From contig NZ_OZ251603.1 of assembly GCF_965243865.1 (NCBI RefSeq), positions 806,001 through 870,000 on the forward strand: 64,000 nt of DNA, read 5' to 3'. The position numbers and the translations under genes are program-made. Positions 8,671 to 17,343 of the stretch are shown here, piece by piece (within the stretch, counting starts at the first letter, position 1; the number at the start of each line of letters is the position of its first letter). This DNA is from Hyphomicrobium_A sp965243865 (GTDB lineage Bacteria > Pseudomonadota > Alphaproteobacteria > Rhizobiales > Hyphomicrobiaceae). The notes under the pieces are model-generated. The model searched no databases. It had not been told where the DNA came from and saw only the letters and a list, made by a program, of their open reading frames with translations.

Positions 8671-9026
8671 TCCAGGGCTCCCTTGCGCCACTCGTAGATG
8701 AAGCCGACGGTCAACACGCCGAGGAAGATCATCATCGCCCAGAATCCGTAAAGGCCGATGTCGCCGAACGCGACCGCCCACGGGAACAGGAACGCGACCT
8801 CGAGGTCGAAGATGATGAACAGGATGGCGACGAGGTAGAACCGCACGTCGAACTTCATGCGCGCATCATCGAATGCGTTGAAGCCGCATTCGTACGCGGA
8901 CACCTTCTCGGGGTCCGGGTTGTTGACGGCGATCATGAACGGCACCGCCATGAGAGCCACGGCGATGAAAAGCGCGATGCCGATGAACACGGCGATCGGC
9001 AGGTAATCGTAGAAGAGCTGGTCCAT
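8661..9026 (-). CDS. nuoA: NADH-quinone oxidoreductase subunit A
   Basis: Small membrane-arm subunit of complex I with three transmembrane helices in 121 residues. The conserved YECGFNAFDDARMKFDVRFYL loop and the LFIIFDLEVAFLFPWA helix identify it. It is the first gene of the operon, and the promoter should lie in the 316 bases between it and tRNA-Asp. Confidence 0.98.
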   Translation of the reverse strand: MDQLFYDYLPIAVFIGIALFIAVALMAVPFMIAVNNPDPEKVSAYECGFNAFDDARMKFDVRFYLVAILFIIFDLEVAFLFPWAVAFGDIGLYGFWAMMIFLGVLTVGFIYEWRKGALEWD

Positions 9027-9342
9027 GCGAGCTTGCCTGGGACGTGCCTGGGATCGGTTAGGCTGGCGTGTCGTTCTAGACTGAGAGGCCGCGATACGGC
9101 CAGCCGCTACCGCGCAGTCCGCTGCGCTGCAATAACGACTATTTGTGTGTTAACGCACCCGCCACGCCCGCGCAACCCGCGCGCACCGGCAGCAGGTCAG
9201 TTGATCCGCCGCTATATGCCGCTCTGGACCAGCTCCACGCGGGAGCAGCATCAAGGCGCGCCGCATTCGCAGCAGCACCGCCGCCACGGGCGGGCACCGC
9301 CGCTGGCGGAGCGAAGGCCGATTTTGTGTAAAGATGGATTAG
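9027..9342. other. intergenic region upstream of nuoA
   Basis: 316 bases between the divergent ends of tRNA-Asp and nuoA. The nuo operon promoter must be here or just upstream, but I cannot pick a convincing -35/-10 pair. The stretch 9150-9320 is rich in CCGC/GCAGCA words and encodes no convincing protein. Confidence 0.4.
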
Positions 9343-9419
<77 letters not shown>

Positions 9420-9511
9420 AGTCAAAAATGCGCGCCCCATAGGACGCGCTTGCCACGAGGCGATCATCTACGTGGACCGCCGGGGGAAGTCAAGGAACTC
9501 TGATGCAGATT

Positions 9512-10030
9512 TCAGATTAAGCCTTGGGCCGCTCCCAGGAAATCGAGCTTGCCCACCGGCACGCCATTATGGCGCAGGATGGCGTAGGCCATGGTGACGT
9601 GGAAATAGAAGTTCGGCAGCGCAAAGAACACCAGATAATCCTGGCCTTTGAAGTGTAGCTCGCGCGGCCCTGCCTTCAGCGAAATCGCCCGCTCCTCCGA
9701 CCCGTCGATCTGCTCCCGGCTCAAGGTGCCGATAAAATCCAGCGTCTTGGCGATCCGCCCCTTCAGCTCGGGGATCGTCCCCTCGGTATCGGCAAAGCTC
9801 GGCACCGCAACCCCTGCTAGCCGGGCCGGGCATCCCTTGGCGTGATCGCTCGCCATCTGCACTTGGCGGGCAAACGGATACATGTCCGGGGCAAGCCGCG
9901 ACGTCACGAGCACCGACGTATCGAACTTGCGCGCATCGGCATAGGCGATCGCCTTGTCGAGAATGGCATCGAGCGCCTTGAGGCTGCGCTGGAATGCTGG
10001 AACCGATGCGTCGTACATCGACAGTGCCAT
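9512..10030 (-). CDS. DUF1993 family protein
   Basis: 172-residue cytoplasmic protein matching the DUF1993 family pattern: MYDASVPAF at the start, the DMYPFARQVQ segment near residue 50, an FIGTLSREQI stretch and the C-terminal LPNFYFHVTMAYAILRHNGVPVGKLDFLG signature. The family resembles the DinB four-helix fold and has no established function. It is monocistronic. Confidence 0.9.
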   Translation of the reverse strand: MALSMYDASVPAFQRSLKALDAILDKAIAYADARKFDTSVLVTSRLAPDMYPFARQVQMASDHAKGCPARLAGVAVPSFADTEGTIPELKGRIAKTLDFIGTLSREQIDGSEERAISLKAGPRELHFKGQDYLVFFALPNFYFHVTMAYAILRHNGVPVGKLDFLGAAQGLI

Positions 10031-10127
10031 GATTCTATCTCCCTACCCCCGCTTGGTCGCCTCAGGCGAACCTTCCGGGGCAGTAGATTGTGCGCCGGCC
10101 CCCGAACGGCAAGCGGCAGCTAGGTGC

Positions 10128-10865
10128 CTACGGCACGAGTTCTGGAAAACCGAGTGGAACAGCCACCATCCACGCGAGACGCCTGCCAACGAAGATGAAA
10201 TTGTTTGCGATGGAAGACACGCCCCACATCATCCGGCGCATCGCGCCATCCAACCCACCCTTGATGCCCATGGATGGGATCCTTGCCTCGACCGACAGCC
10301 CGTGCGCGCTGAGTGTGCGGCCCACGTCTGCGAGGTCGTAGCGGCGATAGCGCTCGTCCTTGCCGAACGCGGCCCAGATCGGCCCCGCGCGTTCATCGAG
10401 AATGTCGAAGTACAGCCGCCCCCCGGGTTTCAGGTAGCGAACGTACTTTTCCACGATGGAATAGAAGTCGACGTACTTGGTGTAGAACAGGTCATTGATG
10501 ATGATCACGTCATAGCGGCGCTGCGGCTCGTACGCCATGACATCGGCAGTTCTGAAGGTGCTGCGCTCGATCAGGCCGCGCGCACACAACTCCTCGTGCA
10601 GGGGCGACAGCGCCTCGTCGACGTCGAAGCTGTCGATCGAAGCGGCTTGCGGCGCGACGTAAAATTCGAGCGCAAACGGCCCGCAGGCGACATTCAGAAT
10701 ATCCGCACCCCTAAGGTGCTGGCCGAGCGTGTCGCGCAGAATATCGAAACGCCGCTCGTTGATGAAAAACTCCACTTCCCGCGGCTCGCGGTCACCGAAG
10801 TGGCGAAAGAGGCAATCCCGGTAAATCCCGACGCTCACCTCCGGCCTCGCGCCTTCTGCGCGCAT
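10128..10865 (-). CDS. SAM-dependent methyltransferase
   Basis: 245-residue class I methyltransferase-like protein. Motif I appears as ILNVACGPFALEFYV and motif II region as IDSFDVDEAL; motif IV is IIINDLFY and the post-motif segment LKPGGRLYFDIL. The frame is open to 10943, but the ATG at 10865 has a near-perfect AAGGAGGAAGC ribosome-binding site and is chosen. The C-terminus contains two hydrophobic stretches that may contact a membrane. The substrate is not predictable. It stands alone between the DUF1993 gene and tRNA-Val. Confidence 0.75.
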   Translation of the reverse strand: MRAEGARPEVSVGIYRDCLFRHFGDREPREVEFFINERRFDILRDTLGQHLRGADILNVACGPFALEFYVAPQAASIDSFDVDEALSPLHEELCARGLIERSTFRTADVMAYEPQRRYDVIIINDLFYTKYVDFYSIVEKYVRYLKPGGRLYFDILDERAGPIWAAFGKDERYRRYDLADVGRTLSAHGLSVEARIPSMGIKGGLDGAMRRMMWGVSSIANNFIFVGRRLAWMVAVPLGFPELVP

Positions 10866-11026
10866 GCTTCCTCCTTGCACACCGATGGGCAACCCACCGC
10901 CGCAGCTCTCGAGATTCCACCCGGCCAAATCCGCGGGCGCCATAACGGCACGCTACGCAGCAATATCCCTGCCAGCGCGGCGCGAGCGCCGGCCAAGGAA
11001 GCGAAATGGTTAAATGGGAGGGGGGA

Positions 11027-11101
11027 TGGTGGGCGGTGAGAGGGTCGAACTCCCGACATCCTCGGTGTAAACGAGGCGCTCTACCACTGAGCTAACCGCC
11101 C
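11027..11101 (-). tRNA. tRNA-Val (anticodon TAC)
   Basis: Minus-strand cloverleaf: acceptor GGGCGGT pairs with ACCGCCC, D arm AGCTCAGTGG, anticodon stem CCTCG/CGAGG around loop TTTACAC with anticodon TAC, T arm GAGTTCGACCC, discriminator A and encoded CCA at 11027-11029. Confidence 0.95.
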
Positions 11102-11207
11102 GACGACGCATTCCATATCGGCCCTGGCTGACCACCGCAAGGCACCGCGGCGAAATCTGCACGCCCCATATCGGCGCAACGCCTCGACCCAAACACGGCA
11201 CATCAAA

Positions 11208-11311
11208 CTTTCTTCTCCCTCCCCCTTGATGGGGGAGGGGCGGGGAGAGGGTGAAACCCGCCATCCGCTCCCCCCACCCTAACCCTCCCCCGCAAGGGGG
11301 GGGAGGGAAAG
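11208..11311. repeat. 104-bp palindromic element with CCCTCCCCC/GGGGGAGGG hairpins
   Basis: The element begins with CTTTC and ends with GAAAG. Its left end has the hairpin CCCTCCCCC-TTGAT-GGGGGAGGG and its right end CCCTCCCCC-GCAAG-GGGGGGAGGG, so the two ends are inverted copies of each other around a GGTGAAACCC centre. This is the layout of a small non-autonomous palindromic repeat (MITE/REP type). Similar pyrimidine-rich palindromes are common in Rhizobiales genomes. No gene is encoded. Confidence 0.7.
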
Positions 11312-11366
11312 TTGTCTTTCAAATCACGCAACGCCTGCAATTGAACCGCGCACGTACAGCTCGCAT

Positions 11367-11428
11367 CACCTAATCCAAGGCGCCGCCGCAGGCGGCAAGG
11401 CGCCAAGGGCGCCCGGCGCGAGCGCCGG
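11367..11428. repeat. triple-hairpin intergenic repeat, copy 1
   Basis: Starts with a 30-base stretch (CACCTAATCC to GGCGGC) identical to copy 2 at 11480. It contains three consecutive hairpins: GCCGCC-GCA-GGCGGC (11382-11396), GGCGCC-AAG-GGCGCC (11399-11413) and CCGGCGC-GA-GCGCCGG (11413-11428). The second and third hairpins recur with changed but still paired stems at 11512-11540 and 21404-21433. Confidence 0.75.
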
Positions 11429-11479
11429 ATCTCATCTTGCGCGCCGTCAGCCGCATACAAAGCCTCTCGCCGCTTGCGT

Positions 11480-11540
11480 CACCTAATCCAAGGCGCCGCC
11501 GCAGGCGGCCAGGGCCCAAGGGGCCCCGCGCCGAGGCGCG
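11480..11540. repeat. triple-hairpin intergenic repeat, copy 2
   Basis: Same 30-base leader as copy 1 (11480-11509), then hairpin GGGCCC-AAG-GGGCCC (11512-11526) and hairpin CGCGCC-GA-GGCGCG (11527-11540). The loops are the same as in copy 1, while the stem sequences differ on both arms together. Confidence 0.75.
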
Positions 11541-11599
11541 GCCATCAGCTGGCACAACGCACGATGAGAAATGCGCCAGCGCCGCTTGCGTCACCCCCG

Positions 11600-11636
11600 A
11601 AAAAACAAAGGCGCGCCGCAAGCATCGCGACGCGCC
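11600..11636 (-). terminator. rho-independent terminator of the HU gene
   Basis: On the minus strand, downstream of the HU stop, a GGCGCG...CGCGCC stem with an inner CGC/GCG pair is followed at once by TTTGTTTTTTC. This is the textbook shape, 28 bases past the HU stop codon. Confidence 0.85.
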
Positions 11637-11663
11637 GAAGCATTCCCGTAGATTTAGGGCCGC

Positions 11664-11936
11664 TTAGTTGAGAGCGTCCTTGAGACCCTTCGAGGGGCTG
11701 AACTTCGGCACTTTCGACGCCGGGATGTTGATCGTGGCGCCGGTCGCCGGGTTGCGGCCCTCGCGAGCCTTGCGCGCGGCAACCTTGAAGGTACCGAAGT
11801 CCGGAATGCGGACCTCATGGCCTTCACGCATCGCGGTGCGGATGTGCTCGAGCACGGCATCCACCGCCACGGTGGCCTTGTCCTTCGTGAGCTCGGCTTC
11901 CTTCGCGACGGCGTCGATCAGATCTTTCTTGCTCAT
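11664..11936 (-). CDS. hupB: DNA-binding protein HU
   Basis: 90-residue histone-like nucleoid protein that bends DNA as a dimer. The N-terminus MSKKDLIDAVAK and the DNA-binding arm (RKAREGRNPATGATINIPASKVPKF) are typical. The frame is open upstream to 12068, but the family start is the ATG at 11936 with AAGGA upstream. It lies downstream of lon in the same direction, an order common in proteobacteria, with a hairpin terminator between them. Confidence 0.96.
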   Translation of the reverse strand: MSKKDLIDAVAKEAELTKDKATVAVDAVLEHIRTAMREGHEVRIPDFGTFKVAARKAREGRNPATGATINIPASKVPKFSPSKGLKDALN

Positions 11937-12135
11937 ATCGTGTCCGTCCTTTGCATTCGGATTTGCGACTTGGGGGAGGAGTTGGCGGAAGTTAGGGGAC
12001 CGCCGTGTTGCTAAAGCCGCAACAGTGCGTGAGAGAAGCGCCCAATGACGGGCTGCGTCAAGGGGCAAAACCCCCGATTTTGCCCGAAAAACCTGGGGAA
12101 ATGAACGTTTTGACGCGCACAGATCAGGAACAAGA

Positions 12136-12163
12136 AACCTCGCGGTTTGGTGGCCGCGAGGTT
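12136..12163 (-). terminator. terminator between lon and HU
   Basis: A perfect 10-bp stem (AACCTCGCGG/CCGCGAGGTT) around an 8-base loop. On the minus strand it is followed by TCTTGTTCC, a T-rich run, 57 bases past the lon stop. HU would then have its own promoter in 11937-12135. Confidence 0.75.
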
Positions 12164-12219
12164 ACTTGAGTTGCATCAAAAACTAACGAGCGCTCACCCT
12201 GGCAAGCGCCCGGGATTTC

Positions 12220-14643
12220 TCAGTGGGCGGTCACCCGCGGGCCAGCATTGCCTTCCTCGGCCTTGACCGCTGCGGCCTCTGCCGCCTCGTCCCAGACGAG
12301 CCGCTCGGGCACACGCACCAGCGCCGCCTTCAGCACCTCGTCGACGCGCGCCACCGGGATGATCTCAATCTTGTTCTTGATCTCAACCGGGATCTCCGAG
12401 AGGTCCTTCACGTTCTCCTCGGGGATGATGACGGTCTTGATGCCACCGCGCAGTGCGGCAAGCAACTTCTCCTTGAGACCGCCGATCGGCAGCACCCTGC
12501 CGCGCAGCGTGATCTCACCCGTCATGGCAACGTCCTTGCGCACCGGAATACCGGTCAGCACCGAGACGATCGTGGTGGCCATAGCAACGCCTGCCGATGG
12601 ACCATCCTTCGGCGTCGCGCCCTCCGGCACGTGCACATGGATGTCCTTCTTCTCGAACAAGGACGGATGGATACCGAAGTCCACGCACCGCGAACGCACG
12701 TAAGCGTTGGCGGCCTGGATCGACTCCTTCATCACGTCGCGCAAGTTGCCGGTGACCGACATCTTGCCCTTGCCCGGCATCATCACGCCTTCGATGGTCA
12801 GCAACTCGCCGCCCACCTCGGTCCATGCCAGGCCGGTGACGATACCCACCTGATCCTCGAGCTCGGCCTCGCCGTAACGATACTTCGGCACGCCGAGATA
12901 CTGCTCGAGATTCTCCGCAGTGACGGTGACCGCCTTGTTCTGCGAGGTGAGGATCTCCTTCACCGCCTTGCGGGCCAGCTTGGCCACCTCACGCTCGAGC
13001 GAGCGCACGCCCGCTTCACGCGTGTAGCGACGCACCAGCTCCAACAGCGCGCTGTCGTCGACGGTCCACTCGTTCTGCTCCAGACCATGCGCCTGGCGCT
13101 GCCCCGGAATGAGGTGGCGCTTGGCGATCTCGATCTTCTCGTCCTCGGTGTAACCCGCAAGACGGATGATCTCCATGCGGTCCATCAGGGCCGGCGGAAT
13201 GTTGAGCGTGTTGGCCGTGGTCACGAACATCACGTTCGACAGGTCGTAGTCGACCTCGAGGTAATGGTCGTTGAACGTGCCGTTCTGCTCAGGATCCAGC
13301 ACCTCCAGCAGCGCCGCTGCCGGATCGCCGCGGAAGTCCGAGCCCATCTTGTCGATCTCGTCGAGCAGGAACAGCGGATTGGTCCGCTTCGCCTTGCGCA
13401 TCGACTGAATGACCTTGCCGGGCATCGAGCCGATGTACGTGCGGCGGTGACCGCGCACCTCGGCCTCATCGCGCACGCCGCCGAGGCTCATGCGCACGAA
13501 CTCGCGGCCCGTGGCGTTCGCAATCGACTTGCCGAGCGAAGTCTTACCGACGCCGGGCGGTCCAACGAGGCAAAGGATCGGGCCCTTCAGCTTGTTCGTA
13601 CGCGCCTGCACCGCGAGATACTCGAGAATGCGCTCTTTGACCTTGTCGAGGCCATAGTGCTCCGCGTCGAGAACCAGCTGGGCCTCGTCGAGATCCTTCT
13701 TGACCTTGCCCTTGATCCCCCACGGGATCGACAGCAGCCAGTCGAGATAGTTGCGCACGACAGTGGCTTCAGCCGACATCGGGCTCATCTGCTTGAGCTT
13801 CTTCAGCTCGGCAAGCGCCTTGTCGCGGGCCTCCTTCGAGAGCTTCGTGTTCTCGATCTTCTCTTCGAACTCGGCGATATCATCGCGCTCGTCGCTGTCG
13901 CCGAGCTCCTTCTGGATCGCCTTCATCTGCTCGTTGAGATAGTACTCGCGCTGCGTCTTCTCCATTTGGCGCTTCACGCGCGAACGGATCTTGCGCTCCA
14001 CCTGCAGCACGGAGATCTCGCTCTCCATGAGCGTGTAGACGCGCTCCAGACGCTCCGAGATCGTCGATGTCTCTAAGATCTCCTGCTTGTCGGCGATCTT
14101 GATCGCAAGATGCGAGGCGATCGTGTCGGCGAGCTTCGAGTAGTCCTCGATCTGCGCGACGTTGCCCAGCACTTCCGGCGAAATCTTCTTGTTGAGCTTC
14201 ACGTAGCTCTCGAACTGCGCGACCGCAGAGCGGGCCAGCGCCTCGATCTCGTCCTTCGCGCCGATCTCCTCCGGCACGGGCTCGACCTCGGCTTCGAAGT
14301 AGTTCGGGTTGTCGGTGTAGCGCTGGATGCGCGCACGCGTCGTGCCTTCGACGAGCACCTTCACAGTGCCGTCGGGCAACTTCAACAGCTGCAGCACGGA
14401 CGCAAGCGTACCGACCGGATAGATCGCATCGGTCGCTGGATCGTCGTCCCCAGCGTTCTTCTGCGCAGCAAGTAGGATGTGCTTGTCGGAGCGCATCACT
14501 TCTTCCAGCGCGTTGATCGACTTGTCGCGACCAACGAACAGCGGGACGATCATGTACGGGAACACCACGATGTCGCGCAGCGGCAGGACCGGATAAAGAC
14601 CCTTACCAGCCGTCTTATCTTTGTTCTTCGTGTCGTCGCCCAT
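12220..14643 (-). CDS. lon: ATP-dependent protease La (Lon)
   Basis: 807-residue soluble AAA+ serine protease that degrades misfolded and regulatory proteins. The start is the ATG at 14643 (MGDDTKNKDK); the frame is open 54 bases further up. The order is the N-terminal substrate domain with YPVLPLRDIVVFPYM, the AAA+ module with Walker A GPPGVGKTS near residue 357 and FLLDEIDKM, and the C-terminal protease domain with the catalytic serine in GPSAGVA. Full length for the family. It follows clpX and clpP in the same direction, forming a protein quality-control block. Confidence 0.98.
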   Translation of the reverse strand: MGDDTKNKDKTAGKGLYPVLPLRDIVVFPYMIVPLFVGRDKSINALEEVMRSDKHILLAAQKNAGDDDPATDAIYPVGTLASVLQLLKLPDGTVKVLVEGTTRARIQRYTDNPNYFEAEVEPVPEEIGAKDEIEALARSAVAQFESYVKLNKKISPEVLGNVAQIEDYSKLADTIASHLAIKIADKQEILETSTISERLERVYTLMESEISVLQVERKIRSRVKRQMEKTQREYYLNEQMKAIQKELGDSDERDDIAEFEEKIENTKLSKEARDKALAELKKLKQMSPMSAEATVVRNYLDWLLSIPWGIKGKVKKDLDEAQLVLDAEHYGLDKVKERILEYLAVQARTNKLKGPILCLVGPPGVGKTSLGKSIANATGREFVRMSLGGVRDEAEVRGHRRTYIGSMPGKVIQSMRKAKRTNPLFLLDEIDKMGSDFRGDPAAALLEVLDPEQNGTFNDHYLEVDYDLSNVMFVTTANTLNIPPALMDRMEIIRLAGYTEDEKIEIAKRHLIPGQRQAHGLEQNEWTVDDSALLELVRRYTREAGVRSLEREVAKLARKAVKEILTSQNKAVTVTAENLEQYLGVPKYRYGEAELEDQVGIVTGLAWTEVGGELLTIEGVMMPGKGKMSVTGNLRDVMKESIQAANAYVRSRCVDFGIHPSLFEKKDIHVHVPEGATPKDGPSAGVAMATTIVSVLTGIPVRKDVAMTGEITLRGRVLPIGGLKEKLLAALRGGIKTVIIPEENVKDLSEIPVEIKNKIEIIPVARVDEVLKAALVRVPERLVWDEAAEAAAVKAEEGNAGPRVTAH

Positions 14644-14897
14644 TTCGCTACCTATCGTGGCCGCCTGCAATTTCGCCTCAACGCAATGCCGCAGCATAGC
14701 CTATCGGCGCTCATCCAGGACATCGAAGTCGCAAGCCCTGGCCGTTTTGAGGCAGAGATCGCATCAGCCTCTATGCGTTTCTCACCTCACCCACAACTCC
14801 GCAGCATCGCAGAAGCAGAGGCCCCTTTGAAATGGGGCCGTCTGCCGCTGGATCAAGAGCCGCTCGCCCTCTGGCTCGCGGCGGAATATTTCCGGTG

Positions 14898-14923
14898 AAA
14901 AGAGTCGCCAACCCTCCGGCGAC
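14898..14923 (-). terminator. rho-independent terminator of clpX
   Basis: On the minus strand, GTCGCC-GGAGGGTT-GGCGAC forms a 6-bp stem followed by TCTTTTC, 7 bases after the clpX stop. A second hairpin (GGCCCC/GGGGCC at 14820-14839) lies further on without a good T run. Confidence 0.75.
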
Positions 14924-14930
14924 CCTACGA

Positions 14931-16184
14931 TCAAGACGCGCTCGATCCCTTTTCATCCACCCGGTCGGAGTAGATGCGCAACGGACGCGCGCTCCCCTCC
15001 ACCACTTCCGGTCCGATGACGACTTCTTCAACGCCCTTGAGTGCCGGCAGGTCGAACATGGTGTCGAGCAGGATGCCTTCCATGATGGAGCGCAGACCAC
15101 GAGCACCCGTCTTACGCTCGATCGCCTTGCGGGCAATCGCCTTGAGCGCATCCGTCGTGATCGTCAGCTTGACGTCTTCCATCTCGAACAGACGCTGATA
15201 TTGCTTAACCAGCGCGTTCTTCGGCTCCATGAGGATCTGCACGAGGGCATCCTCGTCGAGGTCTTCGAGCGTCGCGATGACCGGCAGACGACCGATGAAC
15301 TCGGGGATGAGCCCGAACTTCAAGAGGTCTTCCGGCTCGACGCCACGCAGAACCTCGCCGGTCCGGCGCTCGTCAGTTCCAATGACCTTCGCACTGAAGC
15401 CGATCGATGTGCCCTTGCCGCGGCGGGAGATGATCTTCTCCAGACCTGCGAACGCGCCACCGCAGATGAACAGGATGTTCGTCGTGTCGACCTGCAGGAA
15501 CTCCTGCTGAGGATGCTTGCGGCCGCCCTGAGGAGGCACGGAGGCAACGGTGCCTTCCATGATCTTCAGCAGCGCCTGCTGCACGCCCTCGCCCGATACA
15601 TCCCGCGTGATCGACGGGTTGTCGGACTTGCGCGAGATCTTGTCGACCTCGTCGATGTAGACGATGCCGCGCTGCGCCCGCTCGACGTTATAGTCGGCGT
15701 TCTGCAGCAGTTTCAGAATGATGTTCTCGACGTCCTCGCCGACATAGCCCGCCTCGGTGAGAGTCGTGGCATCGGCCATGGTGAACGGAACATCCAGCAT
15801 GCGCGCCAAGGTCTGCGCCAGCAAGGTCTTGCCGCAACCGGTCGGACCTACGAGCAGAATATTCGACTTCGCCAACTCGACGTCGTTGTTCTTCGACGCG
15901 TGGTTGAGGCGCTTGTAGTGGTTATGAACCGCCACTGACAGCACGCGCTTCGCGTGGTCCTGGCCGATGACATACGAGTCGAGGACCGTGGAAATTTCCT
16001 GCGGGGTCGGCACGCCATCGCGCGACTTCACCAGGGTGTTCTTGTTCTCTTCCCGGATGATGTCCATGCATAGCTCGACGCATTCATCGCAGATGAACAC
16101 GGTCGGGCCGGCAATCAGCTTGCGAACCTCATGCTGGCTCTTGCCGCAAAACGAGCAATAGAGAGTGTTTTTCTCTTGAGCCAT
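14931..16184 (-). CDS. clpX: ATP-dependent Clp protease ATP-binding subunit ClpX
   Basis: 417-residue AAA+ unfoldase that feeds substrates to ClpP. The N-terminal zinc-binding domain has CSFCGK and CDECVELC; Walker A is GPTGCGKT near residue 114 and Walker B IVYIDEVDKI. The pore and IGF-type loop regions are present (GTSIGFSAK; the ClpP-docking tripeptide is IGF). Length is normal. It follows clpP by 344 bases and so may have its own promoter. Confidence 0.98.
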   Translation of the reverse strand: MAQEKNTLYCSFCGKSQHEVRKLIAGPTVFICDECVELCMDIIREENKNTLVKSRDGVPTPQEISTVLDSYVIGQDHAKRVLSVAVHNHYKRLNHASKNNDVELAKSNILLVGPTGCGKTLLAQTLARMLDVPFTMADATTLTEAGYVGEDVENIILKLLQNADYNVERAQRGIVYIDEVDKISRKSDNPSITRDVSGEGVQQALLKIMEGTVASVPPQGGRKHPQQEFLQVDTTNILFICGGAFAGLEKIISRRGKGTSIGFSAKVIGTDERRTGEVLRGVEPEDLLKFGLIPEFIGRLPVIATLEDLDEDALVQILMEPKNALVKQYQRLFEMEDVKLTITTDALKAIARKAIERKTGARGLRSIMEGILLDTMFDLPALKGVEEVVIGPEVVEGSARPLRIYSDRVDEKGSSAS

Positions 16185-16528
16185 CTCGGATGTCTTACCC
16201 CTCCTCGGGCTGCTGTGCGCCGATCCGCCGACGCTCGCCTTGGAAAGATTCCTGTCTCAGCCGCCCTGTGCGGAGCGCGGGTCCGAGTCCATTACAGTGA
16301 TCTGAGCACGCTAGCGTTCACCAGATCAAGATTGGATTAACGGATATCCGCCCACACGCTACTGAAGCGACCCGATTACCACAGTTTTATGGCGTTCCGC
16401 TGGTTAGCCGTAACAACGGCCTTCTAACGGTACCACGCTGACTTCAGCCGACCCAGCATGACCTCACCTGGACGGGGAGGCAAGCGCCCCGTCCACCCTG
16501 CGGCCATTCGGCTTGTCGGTTAAGCGTA
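16185..16528. other. intergenic region between clpX and clpP
   Basis: 344 bases with no credible gene. A GC-rich hairpin (GGACGGGG/CCCCGTCC, 16470-16494) sits 34 bases past the clpP stop but lacks a T run on either strand. The clpX promoter is expected in 16185-16400; I cannot assign it with confidence. Confidence 0.4.
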
Positions 16529-17179
16529 TCAGGCCTCGGACTTGGCCTCGATTGGCCCAAAATCGGCCTCTTCGCGGCTCGTTAGAACCTTATCAATGAT
16601 CCCGAAGTCTTTGGCCTGCTCTGCTGTCATGAAGTAGTCACGGTCGAGCGTGCGTTCAATGACTTCGTAGGGCTGACTGGTGTGCTTGACGTACACTTCG
16701 TTGAGCCGCCGCTTCATCTTGATGATGTCCTCGGCGTGGCGCTCGATGTCGGAGGCCTGGCCCGAGAAGCCACCCGAAGGCTGATGCACCATGATCCGGG
16801 CGTTGGGCAGCGCATAGCGCAGCCCCCTGGTACCGGCGCACAACAGCAGCGAGCCCATCGAAGCCGCCTGACCGATGCACAGCGTAGCGATCTGCGGCCG
16901 AATGAACTGCATCGTGTCGTAAATTGCCATGCCCGCCGTGACGACACCGCCCGGCGAGTTGATATACATGGAGACTTCCTTCTTCGGGTTCTCCGCTTCG
17001 AGGAACAGCAGCTGCATGCAGATCGACGCAGCCATGTGGTCCTCGATCGGACCCGTCACGAAGATGATGCGCTCCTTGAGCAGGCGCGAAGGCAGATCAT
17101 AGCCACGCTCGCCCCGGTTGGTCTGCTCGACCACCATCGGCCAGAACGTGTTCGTCAAGGTGCTGACCGGGTCGCGCAT
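16529..17179 (-). CDS. clpP: ATP-dependent Clp protease proteolytic subunit ClpP
   Basis: 216-residue self-compartmentalising serine protease. The catalytic triad is visible as S107 in GQAASMGS, H132 in VHQPSGG and D181 in LDRDYF, spaced as in E. coli ClpP. It is partner to ClpX downstream. The start is the ATG at 17179. Gene order tig-clpP-clpX-lon is the conserved proteobacterial arrangement. Confidence 0.98.
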   Translation of the reverse strand: MRDPVSTLTNTFWPMVVEQTNRGERGYDLPSRLLKERIIFVTGPIEDHMAASICMQLLFLEAENPKKEVSMYINSPGGVVTAGMAIYDTMQFIRPQIATLCIGQAASMGSLLLCAGTRGLRYALPNARIMVHQPSGGFSGQASDIERHAEDIIKMKRRLNEVYVKHTSQPYEVIERTLDRDYFMTAEQAKDFGIIDKVLTSREEADFGPIEAKSEA

Positions 17180-17308
17180 CGTCGTCTTCCTTTGCTTCGA
17201 TCGTGGGGAGCGCGCGGCACTCGAATCGCGCCGCGCTGCTTTGTACTTTCTTGGGCAGTGCCGCCCTCGGGCGCAAGCCCCACCTGGGGGCCAGCGAACC
17301 TATATAGG

Positions 17309-17343
17309 AAGCCCCGAAGCCGAATAGTAAGCCCCGAAGCCGA
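17309..17343. repeat. 15-bp direct repeat abutting the tig stop
   Basis: The 15-mer AAGCCCCGAAGCCGA occurs at 17309-17323 and 17329-17343, 5 bases apart, the second copy ending against the tig stop codon. An inverted near-copy is formed by the last tig codons. It probably arose by local duplication. Confidence 0.6.

Larger units (their letters stand above)
11102..11663. other. repeat-filled intergenic region between tRNA-Val and HU
   Basis: 562 bases without a credible gene. It holds a 104-base palindromic element (11208-11311), two copies of a multi-hairpin repeat (11367-11428 and 11480-11540) and the HU terminator (11600-11636). The open frames here read straight through the palindromes and are not proteins. 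Confidence 0.8.

Noticed and set aside
11367..11540. Paired 30-base repeats considered as a CRISPR array
   Set aside because: Only two units, the spacer is itself a repeat-like palindrome, and no cas genes are near.
12223..14076. Open frame of 617 codons antisense to lon
   Set aside because: Same cause: third-position GC bias of lon keeps the opposite frame open. Composition is unlike a protein, and Lon is full length.
16470..16494. Hairpin after clpP as a rho-independent terminator
   Set aside because: The 8-bp GC stem has no T run on either strand.
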